From Pseudomonas sp. NFR16 (GTDB lineage: Bacteria; Pseudomonadota; Gammaproteobacteria; Pseudomonadales; Pseudomonadaceae): a stretch of DNA of 64,000 nt. The translations under genes were made by a program, and so were the position numbers. The notes beneath the pieces are model-generated. The model saw only the letters and a list, made by a program, of their open reading frames with translations. It ran no database searches and had not been told where the DNA came from. This document shows, in pieces, positions 34,573 to 44,030 of this stretch (its first letter is position 1; each line of letters starts with the position of its first letter). The stretch spans positions 248,001 through 312,000 of the forward strand of contig NZ_FNYJ01000001.1 of assembly GCF_900108875.1 (NCBI RefSeq), given 5' to 3'.

Positions 34573-37068
34573 TCAGTTGAGCGCGCGCACCTCGATTTCC
34601 ACCCGTCGATTGGGCTCCAGGCATTGAATGAGTTGCGGCCTTGGCAGCTGCATGTCGCACTTGACCAGCGGTTTCTCGCTGCCTTCGCCTACGGCCTCGA
34701 CCAGTTCGGCGGGCACGCCCTTGCCGACCAGGTAGGTCTTGATGGTCTGAGCACGTTGCCTGGACACCTGCAGGTTGCCTTGCGGGTCACCCAGCTGGTC
34801 GGCGTGACCGGCGATGATGATCTTGCCGATGTTCGGGGTGCTCAGCAGCTTGCCGGCGATTGCGCTCAGCTGGCTCTGGCCCTCGGTTTTCAGGCTCTGG
34901 AAGTCAGCGCGGGCAAACGCGAACAGCGTGTCCGACTCAAGGGTGATCGTCTCGATCGAGCGCAGCGACTGCGACAGCAGGCTATTGATGTAATTGCGCG
35001 AGCTGGACGTCAGGAACGCGTTGTCGAGGATCCGTGGCACGTCCGGTTCGTGGATCTGATCGCTGTAGAAATTGACCTGGCGACTAGCGAGTTCGTAGTC
35101 GGTTCCCGCATTCGGAGCGACCGCGAAGGCTGTCATGTTTTTGCCTGTCTGCCGTGCGATGGCGGGGTACCAGTAATCAGGAATTCTGGCCTTGAGGAAC
35201 GCCGGGTCTGCCTTCTCGCGTTGCGAGCGCGACAACATCACGTAGGTCTCCAGCGTGGCCTTGCCGAAATCAGCGATCGACTGAGCGCGGTTATCGGCCG
35301 GCAGGGCGCGGGGCTCGACGCTGTCGACGCCGGTGACCGGCATCAGGTCCTTGGCGTTGCGTTGATACACCTTGATCGTGGTCAGCAGATACAGCGACCG
35401 GGTCAGGTTGTCGGCGGTCGGCTTGAGCATCACGGTTTCAAGGCGGCTGAAGTAGCGGCTGCGCAATACGGGCTCGATTTTGTAACCCTGGTACAGGCCC
35501 AGACGCAGGCGCAGCGGAACGCCCTGATCGTGATGCCGCGCGTAGTAATCGGCGGTCCAGAAACGCAGGCGGTCAAGGGTCTGCCAGGACGTGTACTGCT
35601 GCGGCGTCGCCTTGTCCTGCGCCGCTGCTGCGGTCAACTCCGCCGACAGCGTTTCGATGGCGGACGCATTGTTCCAGTAGGACCAGCCCCACAGACTGCA
35701 CAGCAGCAGCGCGACCAGACTGGCGCCGCCCACCCACGCCGCCTTGCGGCGACGCTCGCGGAAATTGGTGGTGTACAGCGCCACCAGATGCTGGTCCGGA
35801 ATGATGACCTTGCGGAACAGGCTGTTGATGAACAGCGGCTGCGGTTGCGCAGTACCGCTGGCGCTCGCCGGCTCGGCTTCAAAGTGAAAACGCTCACTGA
35901 CCTGGCGAGTGTGGCCGCCCGGTTCCGGCGCGTCAGCGTCCAGCGCGCTGGTGAAATAGAAGCCGCGCAGCAGCTCCGCGTCCTGGTACGGGTTGGCGCG
36001 CAACAGGGCATCGACGAACTGCTGCAGCCTGGGCTTGAGCGCCGCCAGTTCCAGCGGAAAGCGGTAGACGGCGGAGTCCTGCCGAGTGATCTGGATGTCC
36101 TGCAATACCAGTTGCTGACTGGCAACTTCCTGCCAGTACCGGGTCAGCTCGTCCATGGCTACGCCAAAGCGCTGACCCCAATCGGCCTTTTCATAATCCT
36201 TGTGCGTGAAGGTCTTGCCCATCACCTCGCCACGGGCCACTTCATCCAGTCGCCGGTAAAACGCGCTGAACCCCGGCACCAGGTCGCATTTGGTGAACAC
36301 CAGATAGACCGGCAGGCGCACTTCCAGCAGCGAATGGGTTTCCTGAATGCGCTCGCGCAGTCGTTTGGCAAGGCGCTCCTGATCCTCCACCGAGCTCTGC
36401 AGGATGTCATGAATGCTCACCGTCACGATCAGCCCGTTGAGCGGGCGCCGCTGGCGATGTTGACGCAGCAACTGGAGAAACGCGCGCCACTTGCCGGCTT
36501 CTTCCTGGTTGTTCATGTAGCGCCCGGCAGTGTCCAGAAGCACGGCCTCGGAGCTGAAAAACCAGTCGCAGTTGCGCGTGCCGCCCAGCCCGGCGACCCG
36601 CACGCCTTCGCGTTCGGCATACGGGAAATTCAGGCCGGACTGATACAGCATGGTGCTTTTACCCGCGGCTGGCTGGCCGACCACCAGGTACCACGGCAGT
36701 GCGTACAGCGCGTCCTTGCTGGCGGTGCCGCGGGGCTTGTTGCTGTGCAGGCGGTCGATGCTCTGCAACAGACGTTCGCGCAGCAGGCTGACTTCTTCAC
36801 GGTCGGCAGGGCTGGCGTTGAGCACCGCCTGATCGGCGTCATCGCGCAGCAGGCCTTCCAGGTTGTGGTGCCGCGACGCGCCCCGATAGAGCAGCCGCAC
36901 GTAACCGGCAGACAGCAACAGGAACAGACCGATACCCGCCAGCAGGCTGTGCAGGGAATTGAAATCCAGGGCGCGACCGATGGCCCACACGACGAAGATC
37001 GTCAGGAAGAAGCAGATCCCCAGAATGTAGGGCTGGTAACGCAAAAAGTAATACTTGATCTTGTTCAT
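34573..37068 (-). CDS. Second TssM/IcmF-like protein with C-terminal OmpA peptidoglycan-binding domain
   Basis: An 831-residue protein. Two N-terminal membrane helices (about 12-30 and 42-60) precede an IcmF-type GTPase-like domain with Walker A GQPAAGKST at 131-139 and LLDTAGRY. A third helix lies near residue 445. Instead of the long periplasmic TssM tail, the end is an OmpA-like domain (about 710-831): AGHADQLGDPQGNLQVSRQRA and EPNRRVEIEV. It is thus shorter than TssM (1307 residues, same operon). The cognate TssL lacks a peptidoglycan-binding domain, so this protein may supply the wall anchor. Its ATG overlaps the tagF stop. Confidence 0.88.
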   Translation of the reverse strand: MNKIKYYFLRYQPYILGICFFLTIFVVWAIGRALDFNSLHSLLAGIGLFLLLSAGYVRLLYRGASRHHNLEGLLRDDADQAVLNASPADREEVSLLRERLLQSIDRLHSNKPRGTASKDALYALPWYLVVGQPAAGKSTMLYQSGLNFPYAEREGVRVAGLGGTRNCDWFFSSEAVLLDTAGRYMNNQEEAGKWRAFLQLLRQHRQRRPLNGLIVTVSIHDILQSSVEDQERLAKRLRERIQETHSLLEVRLPVYLVFTKCDLVPGFSAFYRRLDEVARGEVMGKTFTHKDYEKADWGQRFGVAMDELTRYWQEVASQQLVLQDIQITRQDSAVYRFPLELAALKPRLQQFVDALLRANPYQDAELLRGFYFTSALDADAPEPGGHTRQVSERFHFEAEPASASGTAQPQPLFINSLFRKVIIPDQHLVALYTTNFRERRRKAAWVGGASLVALLLCSLWGWSYWNNASAIETLSAELTAAAAQDKATPQQYTSWQTLDRLRFWTADYYARHHDQGVPLRLRLGLYQGYKIEPVLRSRYFSRLETVMLKPTADNLTRSLYLLTTIKVYQRNAKDLMPVTGVDSVEPRALPADNRAQSIADFGKATLETYVMLSRSQREKADPAFLKARIPDYWYPAIARQTGKNMTAFAVAPNAGTDYELASRQVNFYSDQIHEPDVPRILDNAFLTSSSRNYINSLLSQSLRSIETITLESDTLFAFARADFQSLKTEGQSQLSAIAGKLLSTPNIGKIIIAGHADQLGDPQGNLQVSRQRAQTIKTYLVGKGVPAELVEAVGEGSEKPLVKCDMQLPRPQLIQCLEPNRRVEIEVRALN

Positions 37069-37991
37069 ACAGACTTCACATCCGGCGCGTCGACAAAACG
37101 ATCGATGACGTCATAAAGGGGGCATTGGGAGTCAGGAAATTCGGGCGGCCGATGGTGTTCGTCGAAGGTCGCGAAGTTCGCCAGCACGTCATAGGTGCCC
37201 GTGCTGGCGTCGTTGCCGGTCAACACGGCGTACAGGCTGTGGGCGCTTCGGGACGGAAAGCAGAACAGCTTTGGACGCATGAAGTCGTCGGCCAGTACGC
37301 TGACCTGCGGCGATACCCGGTTCGCACTCAGGCGTGTCAGCCAGTCGACCCACAGATCGGCGGTCGGGTTTTTCAGGCCGCGCTCGGCGGGCAACGGCAG
37401 ACAGACGCTTGGGGCATCGGTGTGATGCCACGGGCGGCGCAAGGCATGCAGCCGGGTCAGCACCGCATGGGTGATGAACTCGGGGTAAGAGTTTTTCAAC
37501 GCGTCGCTGATGTCGCGCAGGTTGAAGTTGCGCAGAAACTTTTCATGCACCTGGCGGAACAGCGCGAAGTCCTGACCCTGCAACGGGCGCAGCGCCTTGA
37601 TTTTTTCGAACAGCAGCGCTGGCTGTTCGCCCTGCACCCCGCGATGCAGCAGCGATTTGATCTGCGCACTGAACAGCTCGCTCAGCGTGAACGGGTTGAC
37701 CAGACGTTCATTGTCCACTGCCTTGAGCGTCTGGAAAATGAAGAACGGATAGCGCCGCTGACTGGCATCCATCGAGCTGATCAGGCCGCCCAGCAGCCAG
37801 TTGCCCGACCGCGCGCGGTAGGAAAAGAAACACACCGGCAGAGGATCGAACAGCGTGCGCCAGTCCTCGCGCGGATGAATCGCCGCCAGCGAATCCTGCA
37901 GCCAGCCGTCGAACTCGCAGACCTCGTCAGCGGCGCCATGCAGGCTGACGAAGTCGGCGCTGGCCGGTATTTTCCCGAAGCAACCAATCAT
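37065..37991 (-). CDS. tagF: TagF, T6SS accessory/regulatory protein
   Basis: A 308-residue protein from the ATG at 37991, with GAGGAG upstream. It opens with MIGCFGKIPASADFVSLHGA, the TagF (ImpM-like) signature. In P. aeruginosa TagF acts as a post-translational repressor of T6SS assembly through Fha, working alongside the kinase/phosphatase pair PpkA/PppA. None of those three genes is in this window. Its stop overlaps the next gene by ATGA, and it starts 31 bp after tssM. Confidence 0.9.
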   Translation of the reverse strand: MIGCFGKIPASADFVSLHGAADEVCEFDGWLQDSLAAIHPREDWRTLFDPLPVCFFSYRARSGNWLLGGLISSMDASQRRYPFFIFQTLKAVDNERLVNPFTLSELFSAQIKSLLHRGVQGEQPALLFEKIKALRPLQGQDFALFRQVHEKFLRNFNLRDISDALKNSYPEFITHAVLTRLHALRRPWHHTDAPSVCLPLPAERGLKNPTADLWVDWLTRLSANRVSPQVSVLADDFMRPKLFCFPSRSAHSLYAVLTGNDASTGTYDVLANFATFDEHHRPPEFPDSQCPLYDVIDRFVDAPDVKSV

Positions 37992-38022
37992 CGGCCGCTC
38001 CTCAGGTTCAAGGCATGCCGGC

Positions 38023-41000
38023 TCACTTGGTCCGCCCGTCCGCAACATTGACCGGGGTGTTCAACGCGCTCAGCGCCTTGACGTTGGCAAGGTCGGTCAG
38101 CTTGACGCCGCCGTAGTTGCGCACGGCCAGGCTCACCTGACCCTTGGCGGTGCTCCAGCTGAAGCGCTGCTGAATGCCATCCAGATCATCCACACGGGCG
38201 CTGTCGTTCATTCGCAGCAAGCCCCAGCGGCCCGGGTAATCGAATACGGTGATGCGCTCGCCGGTCAACGTCACCACATCCAGACGCGCGCCCGGTGCCG
38301 TGGTCGTGCCCGGCCAGGAGAAACGGCTCCAGCTGGTTTTGCCGTTGCGGTAATGCTGCTCCTGACCGTCCAGGGTGAAGATGATGTCGGTGAAGTAAGC
38401 CGACGGTTCGAGCATGATTTCGAAGCCGTTTTCCTTGTCCGACAGGCTGGCGATCACTTCGCCCAGAGAACTGGCCTTGTCGATACTGTTGACCATGTTC
38501 GGATTGACCAACGGTGCAGCCTTGGCACCGCTGCTCATGCCCAGGCCTTCGCCTCCGGAGAGGTTGCCGATTTCGTTGCGCTTGAAGTTCGGCAGCAGGC
38601 CCGATTCGGGATCGACGAAACGCTGCAGGTCTTTGACCGAGGCTTCGTTGCGGCTGCCGGCGGCAATCGGGTAGCGGTGCGCCATGACCTGTTCCCATGG
38701 CTTGGCGATCTGCTGCGCCCAGGCCTTGGCGATCTGCTGCCCGGCCGGATCGCGCAGGGTTTCCCAGGCGAACTGGATAGGCAGGCTGAACAAACTTTGC
38801 AGCGAAGCCGACAGATTTCCTTGACTGGTGTCGACAGTGGTTTCAACGTAGTTGCGTACGTTAGTCACTTCGCTTGGCTGGCCTTCCAGGGTTTCGCTGA
38901 TCAGCTGCTTGCTGCTCTTGCCCACATCCTGCGAACGCTGGATGTTGTTCATGCGCACCTTGAGCTTGCGCAGTGCCGCCAGATAGCGATCCATGATCGT
39001 GCTGTCGGCACCCTCGGAGTTCTGCGCGGCGAACACGCGGGACACCGGTTCGAAGCGTTTCGCCAGGCTGCCGTCGTCCACCGGCGGCAACGGCGAGAGC
39101 ATCGCCACCGATGACTTCTGCGGATCATCGAACAGCCCGGTCACCTTGCCCCAGAACGTGTCTTGCGGCGTGCTGCCAGGTTGCTGCGTTTCACGCGGGG
39201 CAGGCAGGTCCCATTGCGTGTTGTCATTGACCGCCGAGAGCAGGATCTTGACTGGCGAGTTCTGCACGTCACTGAGCAACGATAACTGTTCGGTGGCGTT
39301 GGCCATGTCGGTGAAATGCCGAACGCCGACACCGTTGAGCAGAGCGTACCAGACCTGCGCGTAGTCGCGTTTGTAACGCGCCATGAACTCACGCATGAAG
39401 TTGGCTTTTTGAACGATGCTGTCGCCGCCCTCGCCATCGAGCACCCAGTCGGATTCGTTGCGCAGATTGCCCGAGACCAGCTTGATCAACTCCGGTTTGA
39501 CGAAGCCGTCCCAGCCTTGCCGGGTGAAGATGGCCGGCACCGCTTCACTGCCGTAGAGCAATTGGCGGCCGGGCAGTGGCACCAGATCGTTGAGGCTGAT
39601 GGCCGGGAACTGACGGCTGGATTCCAGCTGCAGGCGAAGGTATTCGCGGTCCACCAGCGAGCTGGAGATCATGAACGACTTCAGGCTCTTGCGCGTGCTG
39701 TCGACCAGTTGTTCGTTGCGCGGCAGGGCAGGGGCCTGACCGTTCTTGAGTAACTGCACGTACATCGGTGCGTTGTCCTGGATCACCTGATCGCTGACCG
39801 GGCTGGCCTCGGTCGAGGTGCTGGCCCAGGCGACCGGCAGCGCGGCGCTGACGAATTCAGGGTCCGGATGGGCATCGGGCTGCGTCAGCATCAGGTACAG
39901 CTTGAGCGAGTTGTACGATTCGATGATCGACGCCACCTGCTGCTCATCCAGACGCCCGAGCATTTCCTCGGACAGCGACAGTCCGCCGGTGGTCGCCGAA
40001 AGCTCGGCCGCATCACTGGCGGTCGCACGGTTGCGCAGGGCGGCCATCGCGCCGTCGCGGGTGTTGCCGACAGTGCCTTTGGCCATGCCTTTGAGCCGGT
40101 TGCCCGCGTCGCCGGCACTGCGTGGAATGCTGCTCAGCGTCGGTCTGCCTGCGTTGGCGGCGAGATTCTGCACGCCCCGGTCGATCAGTTTCTGGCCCTT
40201 GCCGGCTTTACCGGTCGCCTTGCCGGCGGTGGCCGGGAATTCGTTCTGAGGGTCCATCGACTTGGCGAACTCGTTGAACGTGCGCATCTGCATTTGCAGC
40301 TTCAACGCCACTGGCTCCAGCGCCTGAGTGCGCAGTTGCTGCAGGTAAGCCGACTCGGCGGCAGCGAAAATATCGTCGCCGCGGTACAGGCCTGCGCTCA
40401 ATTGCAGCGGCACGCCCTTGGCACGATGTTTTTCGATCAGCGTCAGTTCATCGCGCAGCAGCTCCAGGCCTTCGCCTGCCGCCATGCGCTGGTCACGATC
40501 GGGCGCCGCGTTGAGGGCGCTGATTTTCTGTTCGAGCGCTGCGATCCACGCGCGGTTGTTCTGAAATGCCAGCGCCTGCCAGCCGATGAAGGCAAGGCCG
40601 GCCAGCGCCGCCAGCGCGATCACGGCAGGGCTCAGCGAGGTATCGCGACCGGTGCGCGACTGGTAGCGGGTCAGATCACGGTCGGCAAAGATGACGCGAC
40701 GGAAGGTGTCGGTGATGAAGTAACTGCGGTCGCCGACCTTTTTGCCGCCTGCCTCGCAGACGGTCGCAGGCTCCTGGCCCGGCAGCAGCGCGAAGGACTC
40801 CGCCAGATCGTCCTCGTACACCTGACTCAGTTGCTGGTCGGTCTGCAACGCGCTGGTGAAATACAGGCCACGCAGCAACAGCGGGCTGCCATGACTGGCC
40901 GGTTGGGTGAAATGCTCGAGGAACTGCTCAAGCACGCCCGACAACTCGGCGAAATAATTCGGGAAGTTGAGCAACGCGCTGTTGGCGTCGGCGCCCAGGT

Positions 41001-41946
41001 GGATCATCTGCGCGTCGACGTGACGCTTGATGCCGTTGTGCAGATTGGCCAGTTTGCTGTCGAGCACGGCGCGCAGGCCGAGGCTGCGGATCTCCGACAG
41101 GCCGAACGTCATACCCAGCGGCTGCTGCCGTTCGGTGAGATCCAGGCCGTCGAACGCCTGATTGAAGCCAGGCAGTTGGTCAGTCTTGCTCAGCATCAGG
41201 TAGATCGGCGGATTGGCGTCCAGGCAACGCACATACTCTGCGATGCGCGACACCAGCAGGGTGGCCATCTGCGCGCGTTCATCGGCAGTAGCCGCCAGCA
41301 GCTCTGGCAGGCTCACCACCAGCACCAGGCCGTTGACTGCCGCCTTCTTGCGCTGCTTTTTCAGCAGTTGCAGGAAAGCGGTGAATTCGCTGGCCGACTG
41401 ATCGTCGCGAAGGTAACGCCCGGCTGTGTCGATCAGCACCGCGTCGGGGCTGAAATACCAGTCGCAGTGTTGCGTACCGCTGTCGTTGTCGTTCTGGCTG
41501 CTGGCAATGCTGGCAGACAGGCCCGAACGGGTGAGCAGGGAGGTCTTGCCAGCCGCCGACATGCCGATGACCAGATACCACGGCAAGTCGTACAGGGCCG
41601 AAGAACCGCCGCCGCCCGCGGAGCGGTCGGCACGCAGCATCGCGATGGCGTGCTTGAGCCTGTCTCTGAGCACCTGCTGGTCGCGGAATTCGCCATTGGA
41701 TTTGAGCGAGCGATCGAGTTCGATGTGCACCAGGTTTTCGAGGTTGCGCTCGATACGGACGCGCTTGTAGTGACGCAGCAAGATGATCAGCGCGTAGAAG
41801 GTACTGACGATCAGCATGGTTTCGTGCAACTGCTCACCCGACCACTGCACACGCGGGGCGATGAACCAGCACACGGCCAGGCTTGCCAGCCAAAGCGTGA
41901 CGATGAGGAACCAGAAGCTTTTTAACGCACGAAGTAATGTTTTCAT
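38023..41946 (-). CDS. tssM: TssM (IcmF), inner-membrane core of the T6SS
   Basis: A 1307-residue protein of normal TssM length. Two N-terminal helices (about 10-30 and 44-58) precede the cytoplasmic NTPase-like domain with Walker A GMSAAGKTS at 128-136 and LIDTAGRY. A third helix (about 440-460, PAVIALAALAGLAFIGW) leads to the long periplasmic part that meets TssJ. The C-terminal TssM domain includes WSRFSWPGTTTAPGARLDVV. With TssL and TssJ it forms the trans-envelope complex. It starts 30 bp after the tssL stop. Confidence 0.96.
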   Translation of the reverse strand: MKTLLRALKSFWFLIVTLWLASLAVCWFIAPRVQWSGEQLHETMLIVSTFYALIILLRHYKRVRIERNLENLVHIELDRSLKSNGEFRDQQVLRDRLKHAIAMLRADRSAGGGGSSALYDLPWYLVIGMSAAGKTSLLTRSGLSASIASSQNDNDSGTQHCDWYFSPDAVLIDTAGRYLRDDQSASEFTAFLQLLKKQRKKAAVNGLVLVVSLPELLAATADERAQMATLLVSRIAEYVRCLDANPPIYLMLSKTDQLPGFNQAFDGLDLTERQQPLGMTFGLSEIRSLGLRAVLDSKLANLHNGIKRHVDAQMIHLGADANSALLNFPNYFAELSGVLEQFLEHFTQPASHGSPLLLRGLYFTSALQTDQQLSQVYEDDLAESFALLPGQEPATVCEAGGKKVGDRSYFITDTFRRVIFADRDLTRYQSRTGRDTSLSPAVIALAALAGLAFIGWQALAFQNNRAWIAALEQKISALNAAPDRDQRMAAGEGLELLRDELTLIEKHRAKGVPLQLSAGLYRGDDIFAAAESAYLQQLRTQALEPVALKLQMQMRTFNEFAKSMDPQNEFPATAGKATGKAGKGQKLIDRGVQNLAANAGRPTLSSIPRSAGDAGNRLKGMAKGTVGNTRDGAMAALRNRATASDAAELSATTGGLSLSEEMLGRLDEQQVASIIESYNSLKLYLMLTQPDAHPDPEFVSAALPVAWASTSTEASPVSDQVIQDNAPMYVQLLKNGQAPALPRNEQLVDSTRKSLKSFMISSSLVDREYLRLQLESSRQFPAISLNDLVPLPGRQLLYGSEAVPAIFTRQGWDGFVKPELIKLVSGNLRNESDWVLDGEGGDSIVQKANFMREFMARYKRDYAQVWYALLNGVGVRHFTDMANATEQLSLLSDVQNSPVKILLSAVNDNTQWDLPAPRETQQPGSTPQDTFWGKVTGLFDDPQKSSVAMLSPLPPVDDGSLAKRFEPVSRVFAAQNSEGADSTIMDRYLAALRKLKVRMNNIQRSQDVGKSSKQLISETLEGQPSEVTNVRNYVETTVDTSQGNLSASLQSLFSLPIQFAWETLRDPAGQQIAKAWAQQIAKPWEQVMAHRYPIAAGSRNEASVKDLQRFVDPESGLLPNFKRNEIGNLSGGEGLGMSSGAKAAPLVNPNMVNSIDKASSLGEVIASLSDKENGFEIMLEPSAYFTDIIFTLDGQEQHYRNGKTSWSRFSWPGTTTAPGARLDVVTLTGERITVFDYPGRWGLLRMNDSARVDDLDGIQQRFSWSTAKGQVSLAVRNYGGVKLTDLANVKALSALNTPVNVADGRTK

Positions 41947-41976
41947 GTCTTCCTGACTCGGTTACCTGACCATTGC

Positions 41977-42690
41977 TCAGGCACTGAACAGCTGGCTGAT
42001 GTGTTCTGACAGTGCGGCGACGTCTTTGCCCAGCAGCCAGTCCAGCGTCAGGTAAACCCCCACGCAGACCAGCGCGATGAGCGCCAGATAGAGCCAGACC
42101 GGGACTTCATGGCGCAGCATCTGCGAGACCTGATCAGGCAGCGCCCAGTCGGGCGACAGCGCTTTGGGCGTCTTGCGGTACCGTGCGATGTCCTGACCGA
42201 GGGTATTGGCCAGATAGCGCAGCTGATCTTTCTCACTCAGGCCAAACTTGCCTTCGAAGCCCAGTGCCAGGCACAGGTGGTAAACCTCCAGCACATCAAG
42301 GTTGTTTTTCACGTCGGCACGCAGCGAGTCGATCTTCTCGAAAAAGCCTTGGCCGGCCAGGTGCACGCCGAAGTAGCGGAACTGCAGGGGCGACAGTTCG
42401 AAGTGGCGGCGCAACTCGTTGTCTCCCGAGCGCAGCACGCTTTCATCCAGAAACGCGCACAGCGCGTACTGCGTGTCCTTGACCTGATCGACGCTGTAAT
42501 CGGCGCTGCGTGCATCACGCTCCAGCTGGGTGAAGAACCCGTCGACACTGGCTTCGAAAGCGCTGATCGACGTCACCTGGCGACCACGACGTACAATCAG
42601 CGCCATGCTGATGAAGTCCTTCACCAGATCTTTCAACGTGGGTTTTGCGACAGTGGCGGTCGTTGCGCCTTGCATCACGGCTTCGTTCAT
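41977..42690 (-). CDS. tssL: TssL (DotU/IcmH family), short form
   Basis: A 237-residue protein. The cytoplasmic DotU domain has YALCAFLDESVLR, LSPLQFRYFGVHLAGQGFFEK and YHLCLALGFEGKF. A single C-terminal helix (PVWLYLALIALVCVGVYLTLDWLL) anchors it. It stops soon after the helix, so it lacks the OmpA-like tail found in evolved TssL proteins. Its start overlaps the tssK stop (ATGA). It partners TssM and TssK. Confidence 0.95.
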   Translation of the reverse strand: MNEAVMQGATTATVAKPTLKDLVKDFISMALIVRRGRQVTSISAFEASVDGFFTQLERDARSADYSVDQVKDTQYALCAFLDESVLRSGDNELRRHFELSPLQFRYFGVHLAGQGFFEKIDSLRADVKNNLDVLEVYHLCLALGFEGKFGLSEKDQLRYLANTLGQDIARYRKTPKALSPDWALPDQVSQMLRHEVPVWLYLALIALVCVGVYLTLDWLLGKDVAALSEHISQLFSA

Positions 42691-44030
42691 TTGAGGACCG
42701 CCATCAGTTCAAGCTTGAGATTGGTGAAGGCACTGGGTGCGTAGAAAGAAATGGCCTGGGCACTCATCATGCGTTCGTAGACGCGGCCATGAGGCTCGAT
42801 GGAGAAGTAGTGGTTGTCCAGCCGCACGGGAATTGCGTTGGGCAGCCGAGTGGAGTGGTTGAGCGTGACGCCGGGCATCGCGCTGTTGACGACCACTTCG
42901 ATGTCTTCCGGCGAGCCGACCTTGAAGGCCCGAGGCACCAGCTCCAGCAGACTGGAACCGGGCATGTCGGCGTGCACCGAAATATAGAAGTCGGCTTCGG
43001 CAAGGCGCGGATCGTGCAGCTGGCCCTGCCAGTACGATGGCTTGGTCTGGGTCAGGTTGATCATGATGCACTGGTTCGGAATGACGTTATCGAGCAGCAC
43101 CCGGATCATCTCGTCGAGCTTGACCAGCGAGGTCGCCGGATCGTGATGGTCGTATTCGGGGATATCGTTGAGCTCGGTATCCAGAGAGAACGTCAGCAGT
43201 CCGCCCGCGAGTTCCGCCAGGAACAGATAAAGACGTTCCGGGTGCAGGCGCGGGTGGGCGAGCAGATGCGCCAGGTTCGGGTACGCACGGTTCACTGTAT
43301 TGAGCAGCCAGAACAGCGTCACATCGCTGGAGCCGAACTCGGCGATCTGGTCGGCACGTTCGCGACGCCGGCCTGACAGTGCCTTGCTTTTGGATTGCAG
43401 CGCGCCGAGCAAGCGTTTGCCCAGACCGATCAGCGTCTCGTGATTGCCCAGGTGCAAGGTGGGATGCACGAAGTGCGTGTCCAGATTGAATCCGCCGATG
43501 TTATTGCGCGACAGTCGCGCCACCGGGCAGTAGCTGTAGCCGTCCAGCGTGTCGCCGTCGACCAGCATCACCACGTTCAGCCGCAGGCTGGTGATCTCGT
43601 TCTCCAGATCGCCCTCGTTCAGGTCGGGCAGGGTGTCGAACTGCTTGCGAAACCGTCGCGCACTTTTCTGCTCCTGACCGTCCTCGACGTAATTCAGACC
43701 GAATGGCTCGGGCAGTTTCAGTGCCGCGTAGACCTTGAAATCATTGCCCTTGAGCAACTCCCTGAGGTCGCGGGCGGCCGGCAACGGGTCGTGCTGGGGT
43801 GCATCGAACAGGCTGCCGTCAGGAAACACCAGCTTCAGTCGTTTGAGCTGCAACGAGCCGTTGGCCAACGCTTCTTCATCGATCTGCAGCGTCTGCACGC
43901 CCCAGTGAAACGGCGTGCTGCGCAAGGTCGATTCGGCGAGCTGGTGCTGGTGGAACTCGTCCTGATATTGAAAATGCTGCGGCAGAAGGAACATCCCTTC
44001 GGACCACATCACACGGCTCTGCTTACTCAT
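42687..44030 (-). CDS. tssK: TssK, T6SS baseplate-membrane adaptor
   Basis: A 447-residue protein from the ATG at 44030. The family opening is SRVMWSEGMFLLPQHFQYQD. Length and internal motifs (GLGKRLLGALQSKSKALSGRRR and ELAGGLLTFSLD) match TssK trimers, which connect the TssEFG-VgrG baseplate to TssL/TssM. The frame is open further upstream inside tssJ, but only this start fits the family. It overlaps tssJ by 8 bp and tssL by 4 bp. Confidence 0.95.
   Translation of the reverse strand: MSKQSRVMWSEGMFLLPQHFQYQDEFHQHQLAESTLRSTPFHWGVQTLQIDEEALANGSLQLKRLKLVFPDGSLFDAPQHDPLPAARDLRELLKGNDFKVYAALKLPEPFGLNYVEDGQEQKSARRFRKQFDTLPDLNEGDLENEITSLRLNVVMLVDGDTLDGYSYCPVARLSRNNIGGFNLDTHFVHPTLHLGNHETLIGLGKRLLGALQSKSKALSGRRRERADQIAEFGSSDVTLFWLLNTVNRAYPNLAHLLAHPRLHPERLYLFLAELAGGLLTFSLDTELNDIPEYDHHDPATSLVKLDEMIRVLLDNVIPNQCIMINLTQTKPSYWQGQLHDPRLAEADFYISVHADMPGSSLLELVPRAFKVGSPEDIEVVVNSAMPGVTLNHSTRLPNAIPVRLDNHYFSIEPHGRVYERMMSAQAISFYAPSAFTNLKLELMAVLK

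Noticed and set aside
34507..37116. Very long plus-strand frame opposite the TssM-like gene
   Set aside because: Antisense shadow caused by high GC at third positions; the minus frame has clear IcmF and OmpA domains.
39868..41925. 685-codon plus frame opposite tssM
   Set aside because: Antisense shadow of a certain core gene; its Arg/Gln/His-rich composition is typical of such shadows.
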